NCBI GenBank assembly: GCA_013399015.1
Contig: VWZX01000851.1
Coordinates: forward strand, 7,464 to 71,463
Source: Galbula dea
Lineage: Eukaryota; Chordata; Aves; Piciformes; Galbulidae
Direction: 5' to 3'
Length of the DNA stretch: 64,000 bases
Shown: piece after piece, positions 22,587 through 35,379 of the stretch
Layout: each line of letters begins with the position of its first letter
Position numbering within the stretch: position 1 is the first letter of the stretch
Made by a program: the position numbers and the translations under genes
Notes under the pieces: generated by a model
Databases searched by the model: none
What the model was told of the DNA's origin: nothing
Seen by the model: only the letters and a program-made list of their open reading frames with translations

Positions 22587-24587
22587 CAAAGGTAAAAAGC
22601 TCAGTTCTGAATGTTCTAAATTTTAATTTCTGTTGGGTCTGCAGTGTTTGCCCCTCAAAGAGCTCTATTCCTTTCCTGAAAATTCCAGGTCTCAATACAG
22701 CTTTTCTCAGCCTAAGCTTTCAAAACACTCACACTGGAGATTGCTTTCACATGACTTGTGATGTAAGTAGAAACAATGCTTTTCTTGTCAGAAGTTCTAA
22801 GTTATTGAAAGATAATGTTCTCATTTATTTGTCACCAGCATGGCTTAAGAACCCATGTGTAAATTTTATTTGTGGGGAAAAAGAAAGTCTATTGATTGAA
22901 TGGCAGGCCTGGAGGGAAGTAGGAGTCCTTCTTCTGGCCATGCCTTCTTCAGTGCCATTTTAGCTGGATTTTGCGTAGACCCTGTGGAGTCAGATACCAT
23001 GAGTTCAGCAATGAGTTCTGCTTTCCCTTAGCTAAGGAGTCAGATCCATAACAAATTCTCAACCACACCGTCTTGGCAGTTTTCCATCTGTGATATGCAG
23101 AAGCTAAAAATCTCTGGAGTGCTACCAAAAAGTCTGTGAAAGGGTAGCTAGGAGAAGCTAGGAGGACTGTCATCAAGATTACAATTGCTATGGGTGAGAT
23201 CATGTCTCTCTTCAAACTTTTTGGCAGGTTAAATGGGATGCTGCAAAGGGAAAAGCTGGGGAGAATGCATCTGCAGGTCTTCTCAAAAGAGCATGTGTCT
23301 TTTGAAGTCCTGCTGCTTTTACTAGCCAAAAAATGGATTCGCAGAAAATCTGTGCTTTAAGTATGTGACTCATCATTGTTTCAGTCAAATAGGCCAAAAG
23401 TTGGCTTTCAGAGTGGTTGGGATAAAATATTTAGTAAGTTAAAAGTAGGGGAGAAATGGGAGAATGTAATCCAAGAGACTTTTAGTTTTCCCTCTCCTGA
23501 TCTTAGACATCATGTGTGAGTTGCTTTATTGATAACTTCTTGGTTAACCATAGAAATGTCATGCAAGGAGTTGAAACAGAAACAACTTTTAAAATGTAGA
23601 GCATATAACTTTCATATAATTTTATTCAGAAAGAACTTTTCTTTGTCCTCAGAAGAGGTTTATTTATAAAATAATGAAGTTATGTGAGGTGTATGTAATG
23701 ATAGCAAAGGAACATATTGTAACCTCATTTTTAATAATAGAACTATAATTAGAGCTCTCACAAAAGATAGATCCAGTCCTGGATATGATAGCTTTTGCTC
23801 AGATCCCAGCTTTTAAAATTTGAAATAACTGAAACCTTTGTTTCAGTTGAATAAATAAGAAATAAATGAGAAGCAGAATCTTACCTGTGTGTTTTGGGAG
23901 AATGCAAGTGTATCATGAGCCCTCAAGTGTAGCAGCTATCTGCTGGAACTTCGAAACAGCCACAACAAATACATTTACTCTGCCTGTATCCCATTTTAAA
24001 TGAGCTTATGTTGCCTCGCTACTTAAACATTTCGAGTTGTTCATTGCAAAATAGGTTTCAAAATAGAAAGCATTCCTGAAGATGGAAATTTCTTTACTTG
24101 CATGTACAAAAGAGCCTGGAAATGGCAATTATTTTTAAGAAGAAAACCTGAAAATTCCAGCGCCAAAAAACCCCTCAAACCCTACTCTAACAAAAGGAGA
24201 CTACTCCTATGGCTAAAGAAATGTTGACAGTTTAGTTTGCTCCCTCATTATGGAAAGTGTGTCTCAAAGTACTGACAATTTTAATGTCAGCAATATAAGT
24301 ATCTGTTGTGAGTACAGAGAAGGCAAGCAGCTAATTATTCTAAGTTTTGGCAGCCTGATTTTTAGGTTATGCCCTTTTGAGGTCAACAGCTTAACCTGTA
24401 AGTGAATTTCATAGAAGAGTGGTAATTTGTGAATGAATTTTCAACATTTTGATCTGCAATCTCAAAAAGGAGTTGTTCATAAAACTGCTTATGAATTCAG
24501 AGGTTTAAACACATTGTCCACATTTCTGCTACAAAAGAGTAGAAATTTCCAGTACATAGTAGATGGGCATCATATTTGCTAACTCCT
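22587..24587. other. Intron 2 sequence without recognised features
   Basis: A 126-codon minus-strand frame (22949-23329) has a hydrophobic middle (about 20 residues) but no start context, splice sites or family signature; I read it as chance. Confidence 0.5.
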
Positions 24588-24815
24588 TTAGTCAACTGGG
24601 ACCTTGCTGGTCAGCCAGAACTGCTGGGAAGTGTCTTGGTGAGCACTTCTGCCAGCTCCCTCAGCACCTTGGGTGGGTCTCACCCTGCCCCATGGTCTTG
24701 TGTGTGTCTAAGTGGTGCAGGAGGTCACTAACCATTTCCCCTTGGATTATGGGGGCTTCATTCTGCTCCCTGGCCCTGTCTTCCAGCTGAGGCAGCTGGG
24801 TACCCAGAGTGTAAA
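24588..24815 (-). mobile_element. CR1 LINE internal fragment (front of reverse transcriptase)
   Basis: On the minus strand it encodes LLHHLDTHKTMGQGETHPR, the conserved CR1 segment just ahead of the reverse-transcriptase core (normally 'K.MGPDG.HPR'). Unlike all other copies here it has neither tail nor 3' UTR, so it is an internal piece left after deletion or an element whose 3' half has decayed away. Confidence 0.85.
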
Positions 24816-25641
24816 TAACCTACATCAAACACCATCAGATGCACCTTTGCTTTAGCCATATATCTGGATTGATAACCAAGCAAAGGAGGTTCAGGGATGG
24901 AGACTGGCAACACATCACAAACACACAGATCAAAATGTTCTGTATTAGCCCTGTCCAAACTGCTGTCTTGACAACTAACCTATAGGTCAGGTGAAGACAG
25001 CTCCTGAGTAACTGGTAGGAAAATTAGAATTAAATCCTATACTTAGGGGTTCAGATCAGTGTGCTCAAGCATCACTGATTTCTGCTGGTATGTTGTATTT
25101 TCGAGAAGTGGAACAGTAGTTGCACGTGCATCTCTAGGAGAATAGAAAAGATCCCTAGCTCCTTCACATAATAAAAGTAATCAATAGGGTGTGCTGGTGT
25201 TGTAGGATTTCAGTTTTAGGATTGAGTTCTAGAGAGTACATCAACACTGGCTTTTCAAGACAAACTTCAATATCACTGTAGACAAGTTCAGAAAAGTTTG
25301 TTCAAATAGCTGTGGTGCTATAGCCATTTACATAGAATTTATTGCCTGCACAAAAGCCTGTTGGAGAAACAGAATAAATCTAAGTTTGCTGAGCTCTATG
25401 TTGCTACAGATTATCCTGCAGCCATTCCCAGGCAAAAGCATTTGCCTCTAGCCTCATATTTTTACAGTATGTTGAACCAGTACCTGACACTGCAGGATAG
25501 GTGTGTTCTCAGTCTGTGTAATTCATCCAGTCTTCCCAGCTAAAAACCAAAAATCAACCCTTCCTAGATTATCTGATACCCAAACTGGTTTGGGTTAAGG
25601 TAGAATTAAAAGAGGCAGGAAATACATGAATTTATTTGAAC
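24816..25641. other. Intron 2 sequence without recognised features
   Basis: Unique DNA between the internal CR1 fragment and the second unassigned repeat copy. Confidence 0.5.
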
Positions 25642-25705
25642 TTTTATTTTTCAAAATGCAAACTGGACTCACTTGCATCATTCTTAATCACAAAGGGAAA
25701 GAAAA
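25642..25705 (+). repeat. Unassigned dispersed repeat, copy 2
   Basis: Direct-orientation partner of 22522-22586, 3.1 kb downstream. Both copies start in a T-rich stretch (ttttatttttc) and end in an A/G-rich stretch (ggaaaagaa / gggaaagaa). No target duplication was identified. Confidence 0.85.
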
Positions 25706-28211
25706 AAAAGAAACAGCAAACTTTAAAGCTTGTTCTTTTAAATTAAGAGGTAAAAAGAGTTACTGAGAAATTCTCTTAACAAGACTAATTGTGGTCAAAG
25801 TAAATGAGGGTTGAATACTGACCCCACTCCAACCCTTGATCAGCCAACACTCACTAATAGCCACTGTTGTGATTTTTCTGCTGACAGTGCAACTTCACAC
25901 TGTGGCTTGCTTCAAAAGCCCCTGGTTTTGTGCTCATATCCATTTCTTTACTTGGGTCAGTAGAGTTCTGCTGAATTTCATTGAAAATAAAGTTGTGCTC
26001 TGTTCATCTCAGGAGCACTAATTTGGAGAGGAATGTCAAGGAGGATCAGGTATCACCTGGAAGAAAATTGATTCGAGGTCAAGCAGAGGAGTTGGATTGT
26101 TAGTACAAGTTTGAATTTGTGTCTGTGGTAAAACTCTGATCAAGTCTTTAATGTCTGCATATTTAAAGTGAACATGGGAGATGCCCTGGAATGTCTAGGA
26201 TTTCTTTTTTCTTTTTTTTTTTTCTTCTTTAAACCACACAGATTTAAAACTTATCATTTATGATAAATCTGAAAAAAATATAGTTGATATTGTTTGGTGT
26301 TGGTAGATTCACCCATCCTAAATACCTGTTTCATCTGTTGTGTGTCCATGGCCAGCCTTTTCAAGTGCTACAGTGAAAAGTGGTGAGAAAGAGCCACTTA
26401 CTAATGTGGGAGCCAAATGACTTTTCTCTGTTACAGTGCAGCAAAGAACCACAACTCTCACTGAAGATTAATTGTGCTTAACTTTGCTTCCCAGCTCTGT
26501 ATGACCAACTCCACCCCTGGGATCCACACTGGTTTAAAATACCAGCTTTTCTTACACTGATAACCTTTTTATAGTACGTCTTGCAAGAACGCACCAAAGG
26601 CTAATCATGTCTATTCTGTATTATTAAAGCAACAGCTTTTCTTCTTTCTGTTTTTCAAGCCAAATGATATTTAAACCTGGTGTAGAAAACACATTTGCAT
26701 TATCAAGTATTAAGCAGTTTTCCTTTCTTTGGATATCTGCAGAATACACAAGCAAATGTCAGGCAAAACACATGCTCAGGATTTATTTGTATTGATGTAT
26801 AGTGAACTACATAGAGATGCATGTTCTGCATAGTATTCTTCCTTATTTTTTTGTTTATGATGCAGTAAAATGGGATTCATGCTGTATGAATATTTATTAT
26901 GCTTCAAATAAATTTCCTTTGGAATGAAATAGATATTTTTTTACTGTACTGTTAAAGCTAATAACAATGACAATATTACCATTTCTTTTAATAGTAATGA
27001 CAATATTGCCATTTATTTTATTCAAAATTTCATTCTAGAACTTCTATCTATTAATATATTTATATTAGTATATTTTTATGGGATTCTTTGTATGACCAGG
27101 GAAGTTACCATGAACTGAAAGTTACTATAAAGAGAAACAGGCAGAGTTTAAAGGCACAAATATGCTTTGAATTTTGCACATAAGATCTACTCTGTGTGGA
27201 AGCTTTCAAACTTATAAACTTGATGACTTTTTATGTTTTGCTTCCAAAGTAACTCCTCAGCTTCCTCTTGGCAAAAGACATGTCTCCATTATCAAATTCA
27301 TATTTATCAATATTTAACTCTGCCCAGTGTAGAGGCCTGGATGCCGAAAGAGATTAAAGAGGACTAACCCTTTCGCACTGACTGTAAAAACAAAGGACAC
27401 CAGAAGCTGAGTGGTGTCACAATGCAGCATGGCAAAAACAAAGTACTTTTTGAGAGAACAGTCTTCTCTATTTTCTTTGTTCTTGTTAACATCAGAAGTG
27501 TAAGCCTCATGACCAATTGTGGCAGTCATGCAGCTCAAGATGCCTCAAGAGCTGTCAGTGCAGAAAAAGCCCTTTCCCTGAATACCTAGAAAAGGCAACA
27601 GTGGATTGGTTATTCTGCAAAGACACAAAGAGAGATGTTTGATAAAAAATGTGACTCTTTTGTTCTTGGTCACCTTATTTTTGTATTTTCTTTTAAAGTT
27701 GCTGTTCAAACAGTAAAGGTGATATGTGTGCATGAGGAGGAGAGATTCTCTGCTATTCTCCTATTGGCAGGAAACTTCATGACTTTACCTGCTGTGGGTT
27801 TTTATCTCCCAAAATGTCTAAATGACTGCAATTAAAGAAGACTGCTCATGGAGAGCAGATTCATTTTCACTCTGATGAAAAGTGAAACTTCTCCTTCCAC
27901 TTAATGATCTGCACATCTTTTGGGGAAGCTGTGGTTTCTGGGCTTGTATCTCAGAAGATCTTTTACTTGTGAGATTCGCTTTTGTCTGCTCCCTTGCGTA
28001 CACAAGCAGTGACATGTTTTCTCTGCTTTGCCTTAGTGGGCATAAATTCAAAACAGGCTACATCTTCCTTGGGGACAATGGGATTTGTCTCCACCAGAAC
28101 TCTGAATCTGATCCCCTTCCTAGGCTAAGGTGCCCATGGGAGCTTCAGGCCTGGTGCCACAGCCACCCAGCCCATATGCAAAGCAGCCCTCAGGGGGAAA
28201 TCCCCACCAGT
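25706..28211. other. Intron 2, AT-rich, imperfect local duplication near 26.97 kb
   Basis: A short imperfect tandem pair sits at about 26966-27022 (aatgacaatattaccatttc / aatgacaatattgccattta). The 131-codon frame at 27882-28277 runs into a CR1 tail at its 3' end and has no domain signature. Confidence 0.55.
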
Positions 28212-28262
28212 TACAGAATCATTAAGGTTGCAGGAGACCTCTTAAGGTCATCAATTCCACCT
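28212..28262 (-). mobile_element. CR1 LINE, tail remnant, antisense
   Basis: Only the terminal ~50 bp is left: cagaatcattaaggttgcag, gacctcttaaggtcatca. About 100 bp from the next antisense CR1 tail. Confidence 0.75.
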
Positions 28263-28364
28263 GTCAGAAAGCATTAGAACTGTTGCTGCTGCTGACTAGT
28301 AATAGACTTGACTATCAAAATTATGCCATATATTCAGTATCATTTGTTTGCACATGCAAAGGTT

Positions 28365-28518
28365 ATAGAATTAGAGAATCATTATGGTTGGAAAAGACCT
28401 CTAAGATCATCAAGTCCAACCATCCACCCTACACTACCCACCACCATGTCCCCAGGCACCACATCTACACATTTTTGGAACTCTTCCAGGGATGGTGATT
28501 CCACCACCTCCCTTTCCC
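28365..28518 (-). mobile_element. CR1 LINE, 3' fragment, antisense
   Basis: Reverse-complement tail gagaatcattatggttgg, then ccatgtccccaggcacca and gggatggtgattccaccacc. 5'-truncated, group A. Confidence 0.9.
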
Positions 28519-29499
28519 AAATCAAAGTGAATACAGACTGCATTTTAAATGCTTCTGAGTTAATGTAATATCCGAGATGTTTAATATGAAACATCAGAGT
28601 GGGTTAGTCAAATTAGGAAGCTGGAGTACAATATATGCATTTTTATTATGTTAAAATCATTTGTCTTTGCAGTCTTGGTTTGGTAGCCTCTTCCTCCAGA
28701 ATAACAAAGGCTTCCCTCAAATGCATTAGACATCCCAAGCAAGCCAAATAATAACTACTGTTGGCAACAGAGGGCACTGAACTTTCATTTCTAAGATGTT
28801 TTGCTGAGGAAAATATAGCCAAGTGAGGTTCACTGAACTCTTTCACCTTTTCCTTCTCACACTCCTAGACTTTTATTCAAACTCTCATACATTTTTGTTA
28901 CACTTAAGTGAAAAAAAGGTTAATTTAAAGAAAATTGAAGACATGCTGTTCTCTTGAAGTTATTATTGTGTATGTATCTTGAGGAGGGAACAGGAACAAG
29001 CTAAATATAGCACTGCAATATTGGTCTCAGTGGTGCATATGTCTAGCTTGCAAATTTGTAAACATTTACAAATTTGCATGATTGTTGCTGGCAGTAGACA
29101 TCATCATTTCCGTGCTCAGAATTCGTTACCATTACATCTCATCATCTTCAGAATCTCCAAAGCTAAACCCTTCATGCAGGCAAATAAGGCTTTAGTAGAT
29201 TTGTGATATACTTAGACCCAAAGTTCAAAAATCAAAACAGGAGAAAAAATGGTTTTAGCTACTGTCCCACTTATCCAAATGCCCTCTTATGTAAACATAC
29301 CAAAGCTCAAGCAAGTCCTGCTGACCTTTCTCCCTATCTGCAAGAGTTATCACATGCCTAAGGTTCAATGGAGAGAGGAAGAGAAGATGCAAGCATGTAC
29401 AGTTAGAAGTGGTACACCTATTTCTCCAGAGCTTTTTACACCTCTTTAACAGGTCCAGCTCATCTCCTTGTGTCAGTGTCATGTGATAGAAACAGAAAC
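28519..29499. other. Intron 2 sequence without recognised features
   Basis: Single-copy DNA. A 10-bp palindromic pair is visible at 29052-29079 (gcaaatttgtaaa / tttacaaatttgc), forming a stem with a very short loop. Confidence 0.55.
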
Positions 29500-29607
29500 A
29501 TAGAAACATCATCACAGTTGGAAAGGACCTTCAAGAACATCAAGTCCAGCTGAAAGCCCTGCACTACTGTTATCCCTAAACCATCCCCCTAAGTGCTATA
29601 TCTACCA
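29500..29607 (-). mobile_element. CR1 LINE, 3' fragment, antisense
   Basis: cacagttggaaaggacctt and ccctaaaccatccccctaag resemble the reverse complement of the group F 3' UTR (copies at 1 and 11693), more diverged. Confidence 0.82.
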
Positions 29608-29955
29608 TGTAATATTAGTCAGTGAGGCTGAAAGTCAGGGAGTAACTTGACTATCACCAGCCCAGCTGCATGCCTGCACCCTTCAGGTAGGACCTCCTTG
29701 GAGGGCAGTGGGCAGCCCTCACCTGCTGTTTTGCTCCATTCATAAACCTCTTTCTGCCTGAGGTGCTGCACCCATGTTACAGAGTACATTCTTGGGTGTT
29801 GATGTTTCAAGGATGAGAGGACCCTGCCCCAGTTCTGTAAACACTTAACATTTTTGCATTTCAGTTCCTTCATTGTGCTTTGAGATCTCTGTAGTGTGTA
29901 CAAAGGCTTTCTGGTCCTTCAAAGGGTCTGGTGATGGACATGATTTTATACCTGG
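29608..29955. other. Intron 2 spacer, nothing recognised
   Basis: GC-richer than average, with a 94-codon minus-strand frame (29619-29903) lacking any signature. Confidence 0.5.
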
Positions 29956-30278
29956 ATCTACAACTACCTGAGAGGAGGTTGTAGAGAGGTGGGAGTTGGT
30001 CTCTTCTCCCAGGTTTCCAGTGAGAGGACAAGAGGAAATGGCCTTAAGTTGCACCAGGGGAGGTTTAGATTTGATATTAGGAATAATTTCTTCCCAGCAA
30101 GAAGTTGTTAGTCCTTGGCCCAGGCTGCCCAGGGCAGTGGTGGAGTCACCATCCCTGGAAGGGTTCAAAAACCATAGAGATGTGGTCCTTAGGGATGTGG
30201 TTTAGTGGCATGGTGATGCTAGGTTGGTGGTTGGACTGGGTGATTTTTGAGGTCTCTTCCAACCTTAAGGCTTCTGTG
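29956..30278 (+). mobile_element. CR1 LINE, 3' end
   Basis: From ctacaactacctgagaggag through ttgcaccaggggaggtttag to ctaggttggtggttggactg and a final ttctgtga. Group A, 5'-truncated. Confidence 0.93.
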
Positions 30279-31294
30279 AAAAGCAACTTTTATTGAGATT
30301 AATTTCTTTAAACCATGTGTTGTATTTTAGTTCCTATGTTGCCATGAAGACAGAAAAAGTAACATTATGAAAGATGTTCCTGTGGTAGAAAGGTATTATT
30401 AGAAGTAATAACTTAATTTGTACAAATAAGGTCTTTGCAAATAGCCATATTTCCACAAGACCCCACACATACAAAGGGACTCAGTCAGGTCTTGGGGCTA
30501 TCTGGAGCAACACTTCAAAACTATATATGATTTTAACAGTTGCTTAACTCTGTTCTTTCTCTGATGGCATGTTCAGGCTGTTTTGAAGAGGAAAATCCAT
30601 CACCTTGCACATGATATTTTTTTTTAAATCCTCTTTTTTCCTGCTCTTAAAAAGCTACCTAACTTGTAAATCTTTTTCCTCTGTTTTAGTATCCCAGTCT
30701 GATTAAATATTGATATTCATGTCCCTGGCTTTGCTAATGCTTTCACTTTTTTCAGAGATCTGCATGACAGGTGTTACACAAAATAGACTTTTTTGCTTTT
30801 CTCTCTCCTTTGCATGGTGTGATGGATTGATTTGCCAGTTTAAATCCATCACATTTCCTTCCTGGCAAAATTAGTGTGAGAGTATATGTTGCTGACTTAA
30901 AAACTGGGGGCTTTTAGTGTTGGTTCTGTTGAAATTAAGATTTCAGGGAAAAAGATAAATAATTTCTTCTGTTTAGTCTGGTGCAGTTTTAAAATATATA
31001 TATTTTTCAGGTTAATGAAAATCCTGAGTTCTTGGTGGCAATAAAATCCTTTCCATTAAAACAAACAAACAAACCCCCTGACATTACTCCTTGAAAGTAA
31101 TAAATTGGAATGCCAGTTGAAATTCTGTTGAAAGTTACAGGAATTTAACAAGATACAGGCAAGCACAGTTATCAAAAGCATATGCTAAATGAGACTGTTC
31201 TCCATCTTTTTATTTTTTTTCCTCTAGCCTTAGGCATCAGAGTAAATCAATCTGTCTTTGTGCACAAAACAGGCTATATGTGTTCTATGTATTC
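30279..31294. other. Intron 2 spacer with a compound inverted repeat
   Basis: Apart from the hairpin at 30819-30871 I see only AT-rich single-copy sequence. Confidence 0.55.
30819..30871. repeat. Two overlapping inverted repeats (alternative hairpins)
   Basis: gtgatggatt (30819-30828) pairs perfectly with aatccatcac (30843-30852) around a 14-nt loop. Within that loop tttgccag pairs with ctggcaaa at 30862-30869. The two stems cannot form together, the geometry of a switch, though in an intron it may equally be the decayed end of a DNA transposon. Confidence 0.75.
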
Positions 31295-31452
31295 TGGTTG
31301 TCCAGGGAAGTGGTAGAGTCACCATCCCTGAAGGTGTTCAAACAACTTTCAGTGTGGTACTTAGGGACATGGTTTAGTGGCATGATGATGCTAGGTTGAC
31401 TGTTGGACTTGATGATCTTAGAGGTCTTCTCCAACCTTAATGATTCTATGAT
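31295..31452 (+). mobile_element. CR1 LINE, short 3' fragment
   Basis: Starts gttgtccagggaagtggtag and ends with ttaatgattctatga; group A tail. Confidence 0.92.
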
Positions 31453-31835
31453 CTCAGTCAATGTCTCATAGAGATTGAGACCACAGGAAGTGGTCTCTGG
31501 TGGTCTCTGCTCTGCAAACCAAACCCATCATCTCCTTCAGTGTAAATTTAAGGAGAGATGTGAATCTCTCGTTTGATTCAAGCGCAAACTGAGGAAGACT
31601 CTGCATACATTAGGACCTGGAGTGGAGAGTTTGACTTGAAGCTTTGCCTGATGAAACAGTCTCTCGAAATTAAGGTCTAGAGTGGAAAGACTGGCAGCAC
31701 CTAGCAAAAACCTGAAGGTCTGGTGATCCTGAGTAGGGTACGTTGTTGGAAAGAAATGGTAGACATGATGCAGTTCTGTTCAGTGGGACATAGAAATCAG
31801 AACAAGCGCAACTGCTGTTACAATTCTGATCACAT
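31453..31835. other. Intron 2 spacer with weak internal direct repeat
   Basis: Two imperfectly similar ~25-bp segments (around 31609 and 31670: taggacctggagtggagag / aaggtctagagtggaaag) are spaced about 65 bp. Too short and diverged to name. Confidence 0.4.
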
Positions 31836-31891
31836 AAGAATCACAGAATTATCAAGGTTGGAAGAGACCTCTCAGATCATCAAATCCAAAT
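31836..31891 (-). mobile_element. CR1 LINE, tail remnant, antisense
   Basis: agaatcacagaattatcaag followed by ttggaagagacctctcagat and catcaaatccaaat: only the last ~55 bp of a CR1. Confidence 0.82.
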
Positions 31892-32899
31892 CTCACAATG
31901 GTGAAAATCTGAAAATTTAGTTTACTTAGAGAAAGCAAAAAACTACAACTCTGATGTGTCCTTGAGCCTGCCCTAATTAACCAGTTCAAATTGAGTTTTC
32001 TGGGTTTTTCTAACTACTGTAGAAATCAAGGGCTGAAAGCAAAATGATCTCTCCTTATATATCAGAGAATACTGGAAAGGTACTTAATATTCTCACTCAA
32101 AAGTCAGTACTGGAATGCTTATTATACTTGTTTGGAGACCTGTTATGTAAACTTTGACTAAATATCCCCAAATATTAAATGTTTGCTTAAACTCAGAAGG
32201 AAAAAGTAAAAGTGTGTATGGGGTTTATGTGTCTGGGAGGGAAAAACTGCTTAAGTAGAAAGCATTTTCCTCATAAAAATACACCAAACAGTCCCACCTG
32301 AAACTCTGGGATGGTGAGATTGTCTGTTGGGAATTTATTTTCTCATTTGCACTTCAAAATACTATGTTGACTGTGATTTTTTTTTACTTGAATATGAGAT
32401 ACTGTGACTGCTGTGTTCTGTTTGTTACTACATTAGATGCTTTTTATTAATTTCCTAGGAAATAATGGACATATACTAGAAAACCTCTAGTATAGAGGTT
32501 TCAGAACCCTAAGCTCTATATTCAATGACCTTCTGCACCACACTAATTTATTTAATTAATTTCTTCGTTAGCCAGAGGGAGAAAACCAGTGTTAAATGAA
32601 ACAAATGCACCCACTTTATGTTATTCCTTTAATTCTAGAGAAGAAAAACACATTTAATAGCTTTCTATCCCCTTTCATTTAGCTGCAGTATCCTTTTCAA
32701 ATTATCTAGGTCACTTAGGCCTATATACCAATTAGGTATTTTTATCTTGCTGATTCTCTTCTACTTCTGGAGAGTTATCCTTTTTGCAATTAAACCTCCT
32801 GGGTTTTGGTTTTGTTTGGTTTTCTTTGGCTATATAGGCTCTGCATATTTGAAGTGTACAAGATTTTTAGGTCACTGAAAGATGTATATTGACAATGTC
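31892..32899. other. Intron 2 sequence without recognised features
   Basis: AT-rich single-copy DNA; nothing recognised. Confidence 0.5.
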
Positions 32900-33030
32900 T
32901 CATGGAATTCAAGAAGCATCTGGCCAATGTTCTTAGACACATGGTATGACTTTGGGGTTATCCTGTGCATAAACAGGAGTTGGACTGGGTGAACCTTGTG
33001 GGTCCCTTTCAACTCAGGATATTCTGTGAT
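32900..33030 (+). mobile_element. CR1 LINE, 3' fragment of a distinct group
   Basis: tcatggaattcaagaagcat, ttagacacatggtatgactt and a tail ending aggatattctgtgata. Tail group E, shared with 38524-39158 and 55834-56052. Confidence 0.87.
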
Positions 33031-35379
33031 ACAATAATCTATAGTTTTTTGCTGGAATATTTTTGTTTTCTGGAAGAAGAATATTACAAACCAGCATATG
33101 ATTAGGAGAAGTGGGCCTGGCTTGGTATGCAACAGAGGTCTTCCCTGGTGTGCAGTTAGACAAATTATGATGGACCTGTGTGCAAGCATATTCTTTTTTA
33201 GCAGTATGTCTGCTTCCTTCCCTAGCTGCAAAGGCAGCCTGCAGAGACAGCTCTGCCATCTCTGAGTATGGACTTCAATGAATTGATCAGTGGAGAGATC
33301 TCTGAACTAGGGTTGGTAATAGCAGAGGTGGAAATCAAAGGTACATAGCTACGTCGTGTACAGTCAAGCTAGTTGTAAAGCAGTAAGTGGCACAACACAA
33401 CCACGTCCACATGCTCTCCTGGAACAGGGCATGACATTGGCAGGTTGTAGTGCATGCTGGTATGTAGAAAGGGCCAAACACAACAGGGGTCTGACTTTGG
33501 TTGTGATTATTGGATATAGCTTTCATGCAAGCATGGAGATACTTGTTCCACCTATCACTGAATGTGTTATGTTGCCTCTAGTAGCGCAGAAGTTAGCAAG
33601 TTGGTCCTCCTGAGATTCCTGCATAGCAGAATAGATGAGAGAGGTGAATATATTGCTTTAGAGGGAATTGGTTAGTCTGAAAGCTTATGATAACTATGGC
33701 AACATAAGGCAATAAAAGTAGGAATCTTCTCTCTTGCTCCTAACTGCTAATGAAGAGTGCATTATTTTGTGAGTTATTATCTTATTGTTTGTACTACTAA
33801 TGAATATACTGGTGGCAGAATATGATCGTGTACATTCATGAATTTGCCTCTAATTCTAAACAGAAGGAATGTGTAACTGATGTAAAAATACATTATCTGC
33901 TTAACACAAATGTCTCATTACATGTGACTCTTTTAATTCAAAATGATATTACATGCTTCATCTAAATGGAAGACTGTCATTCATTGTTACATATCTTATC
34001 TACTAAATGGCAGTGGACCAATTTGTGAAAGTAATTGCAATTTTAACAATGTGTGCATATGCAGTTTTATGCCATTTTAAAAGCTTATATCATAATCTGA
34101 AATAGTACTGTGGAAATATCAGAAGAGAAAGAATGTATTGGCATCTTTGGTCTGCAACTGATACACTGGGTAGTATATATAAACTGTATATGAAGCTTTC
34201 AAAGTAATGGAAAATAGTCTGTGTTTCTCCCATGACTCTTTTTCATGAAATCACTCTTTTTGACCTCTGTAGAATCCATAAATTCAGATGATCATAGCAC
34301 AGTTCAAAGCTGGAAAGAGAAAGAAGCAGGATCTAACATTTCATGATGTTATGATTTCCTTGTAGGTTGATGTATTCTAGTCTGTGTCAAATAATTTTAA
34401 GATGTCTGATATTCTTCAAAGTACAAAACATCTTCTCATGAGTCTTGCAGTGTACTGGGTCACTGTTTCAAATGGTTGTTTCAAAAGACTTAATAATGTG
34501 AGTTACAGTATGTTAGAGACAAATTTGGTATCTGTTACCTGAAGAAAAGTAAAAGTTCCTTTAAATATGAAATGCAGTTCCAGGATAGAGTCAGATTTTC
34601 CTGTCGCACTTTTAAATGAAACAATCAATCTGTTAAATGCCATCGTAGCATCCATATTTGATTTTTCAATCAATTTCCACAATTTAGTTATCTGAGTTAC
34701 AGAAAAGAGAAAAAAAGAAAAAAGCAATGAGATTACAACAACTTAACTTGATTATCCTTCAGATTTTGGTCTTGTAAACACACTTGCTCTAGAAGTGTTC
34801 TTGGTGTGTGGTAAAAGCCAGAATATATGTGCATTTGGTGGATGAGAATTTTGAAGTGTACTACAATGGTTACATGGATTTTCCACTTGGATTCCATTAG
34901 TTAGATGTCTTGGGCTATGTTTGTTCTCATGTGTGCAAGTGTTTCTCAGTTATTTTGGTAGTGATTTCTGATTCCTGTGATGCACCCATATTTTGAGACC
35001 TGGAGATCATTGTGAAACTTATTTTCTAGATATTTTGAGATTCCCTGTAACAGTAGTTTCTGAATTAAGTTTCTCTTCAGGCTGTAAGAAAACAATTTAG
35101 ATGCTTCCCAGAAAGATGTGAAGAATTGTTGTGGAATGTGTTCAGGCATTGACTTGAGAGAGAAATGCTTAAGTGGCCTTGAAAGCAAAGTAGTAGTATC
35201 TACTAGAATAAAAAAAAAGAACAACTACAGAGTGAAAATTTCTTGGTGTAAAAAGGCCACATTTTAAAATGAAAATATGCATGTCCCTAAAGCCCTAATT
35301 GAAATACTGAAGAAGCTGAGAAGAAGTCTTGGCATTAAACTTAATTTAAAAATGTGTTTTAATACTGTCTGGGACTTTT
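33031..35379. other. Intron 2 sequence without recognised features
   Basis: Largely AT-rich. The overlapping minus-strand frames at 32872-33259 begin inside a CR1 tail and show no domain; the 85-codon frame at 33356-33613 likewise. Confidence 0.5.

Noticed and set aside
22949..23329. 126-codon antisense frame with a hydrophobic segment
   Set aside because: No family signature and no gene context; expected occasionally in 64 kb.
27882..28277. 131-codon forward frame
   Set aside because: Runs through unique intron into a CR1 tail; C-terminal residues are encoded by the CR1 remnant.
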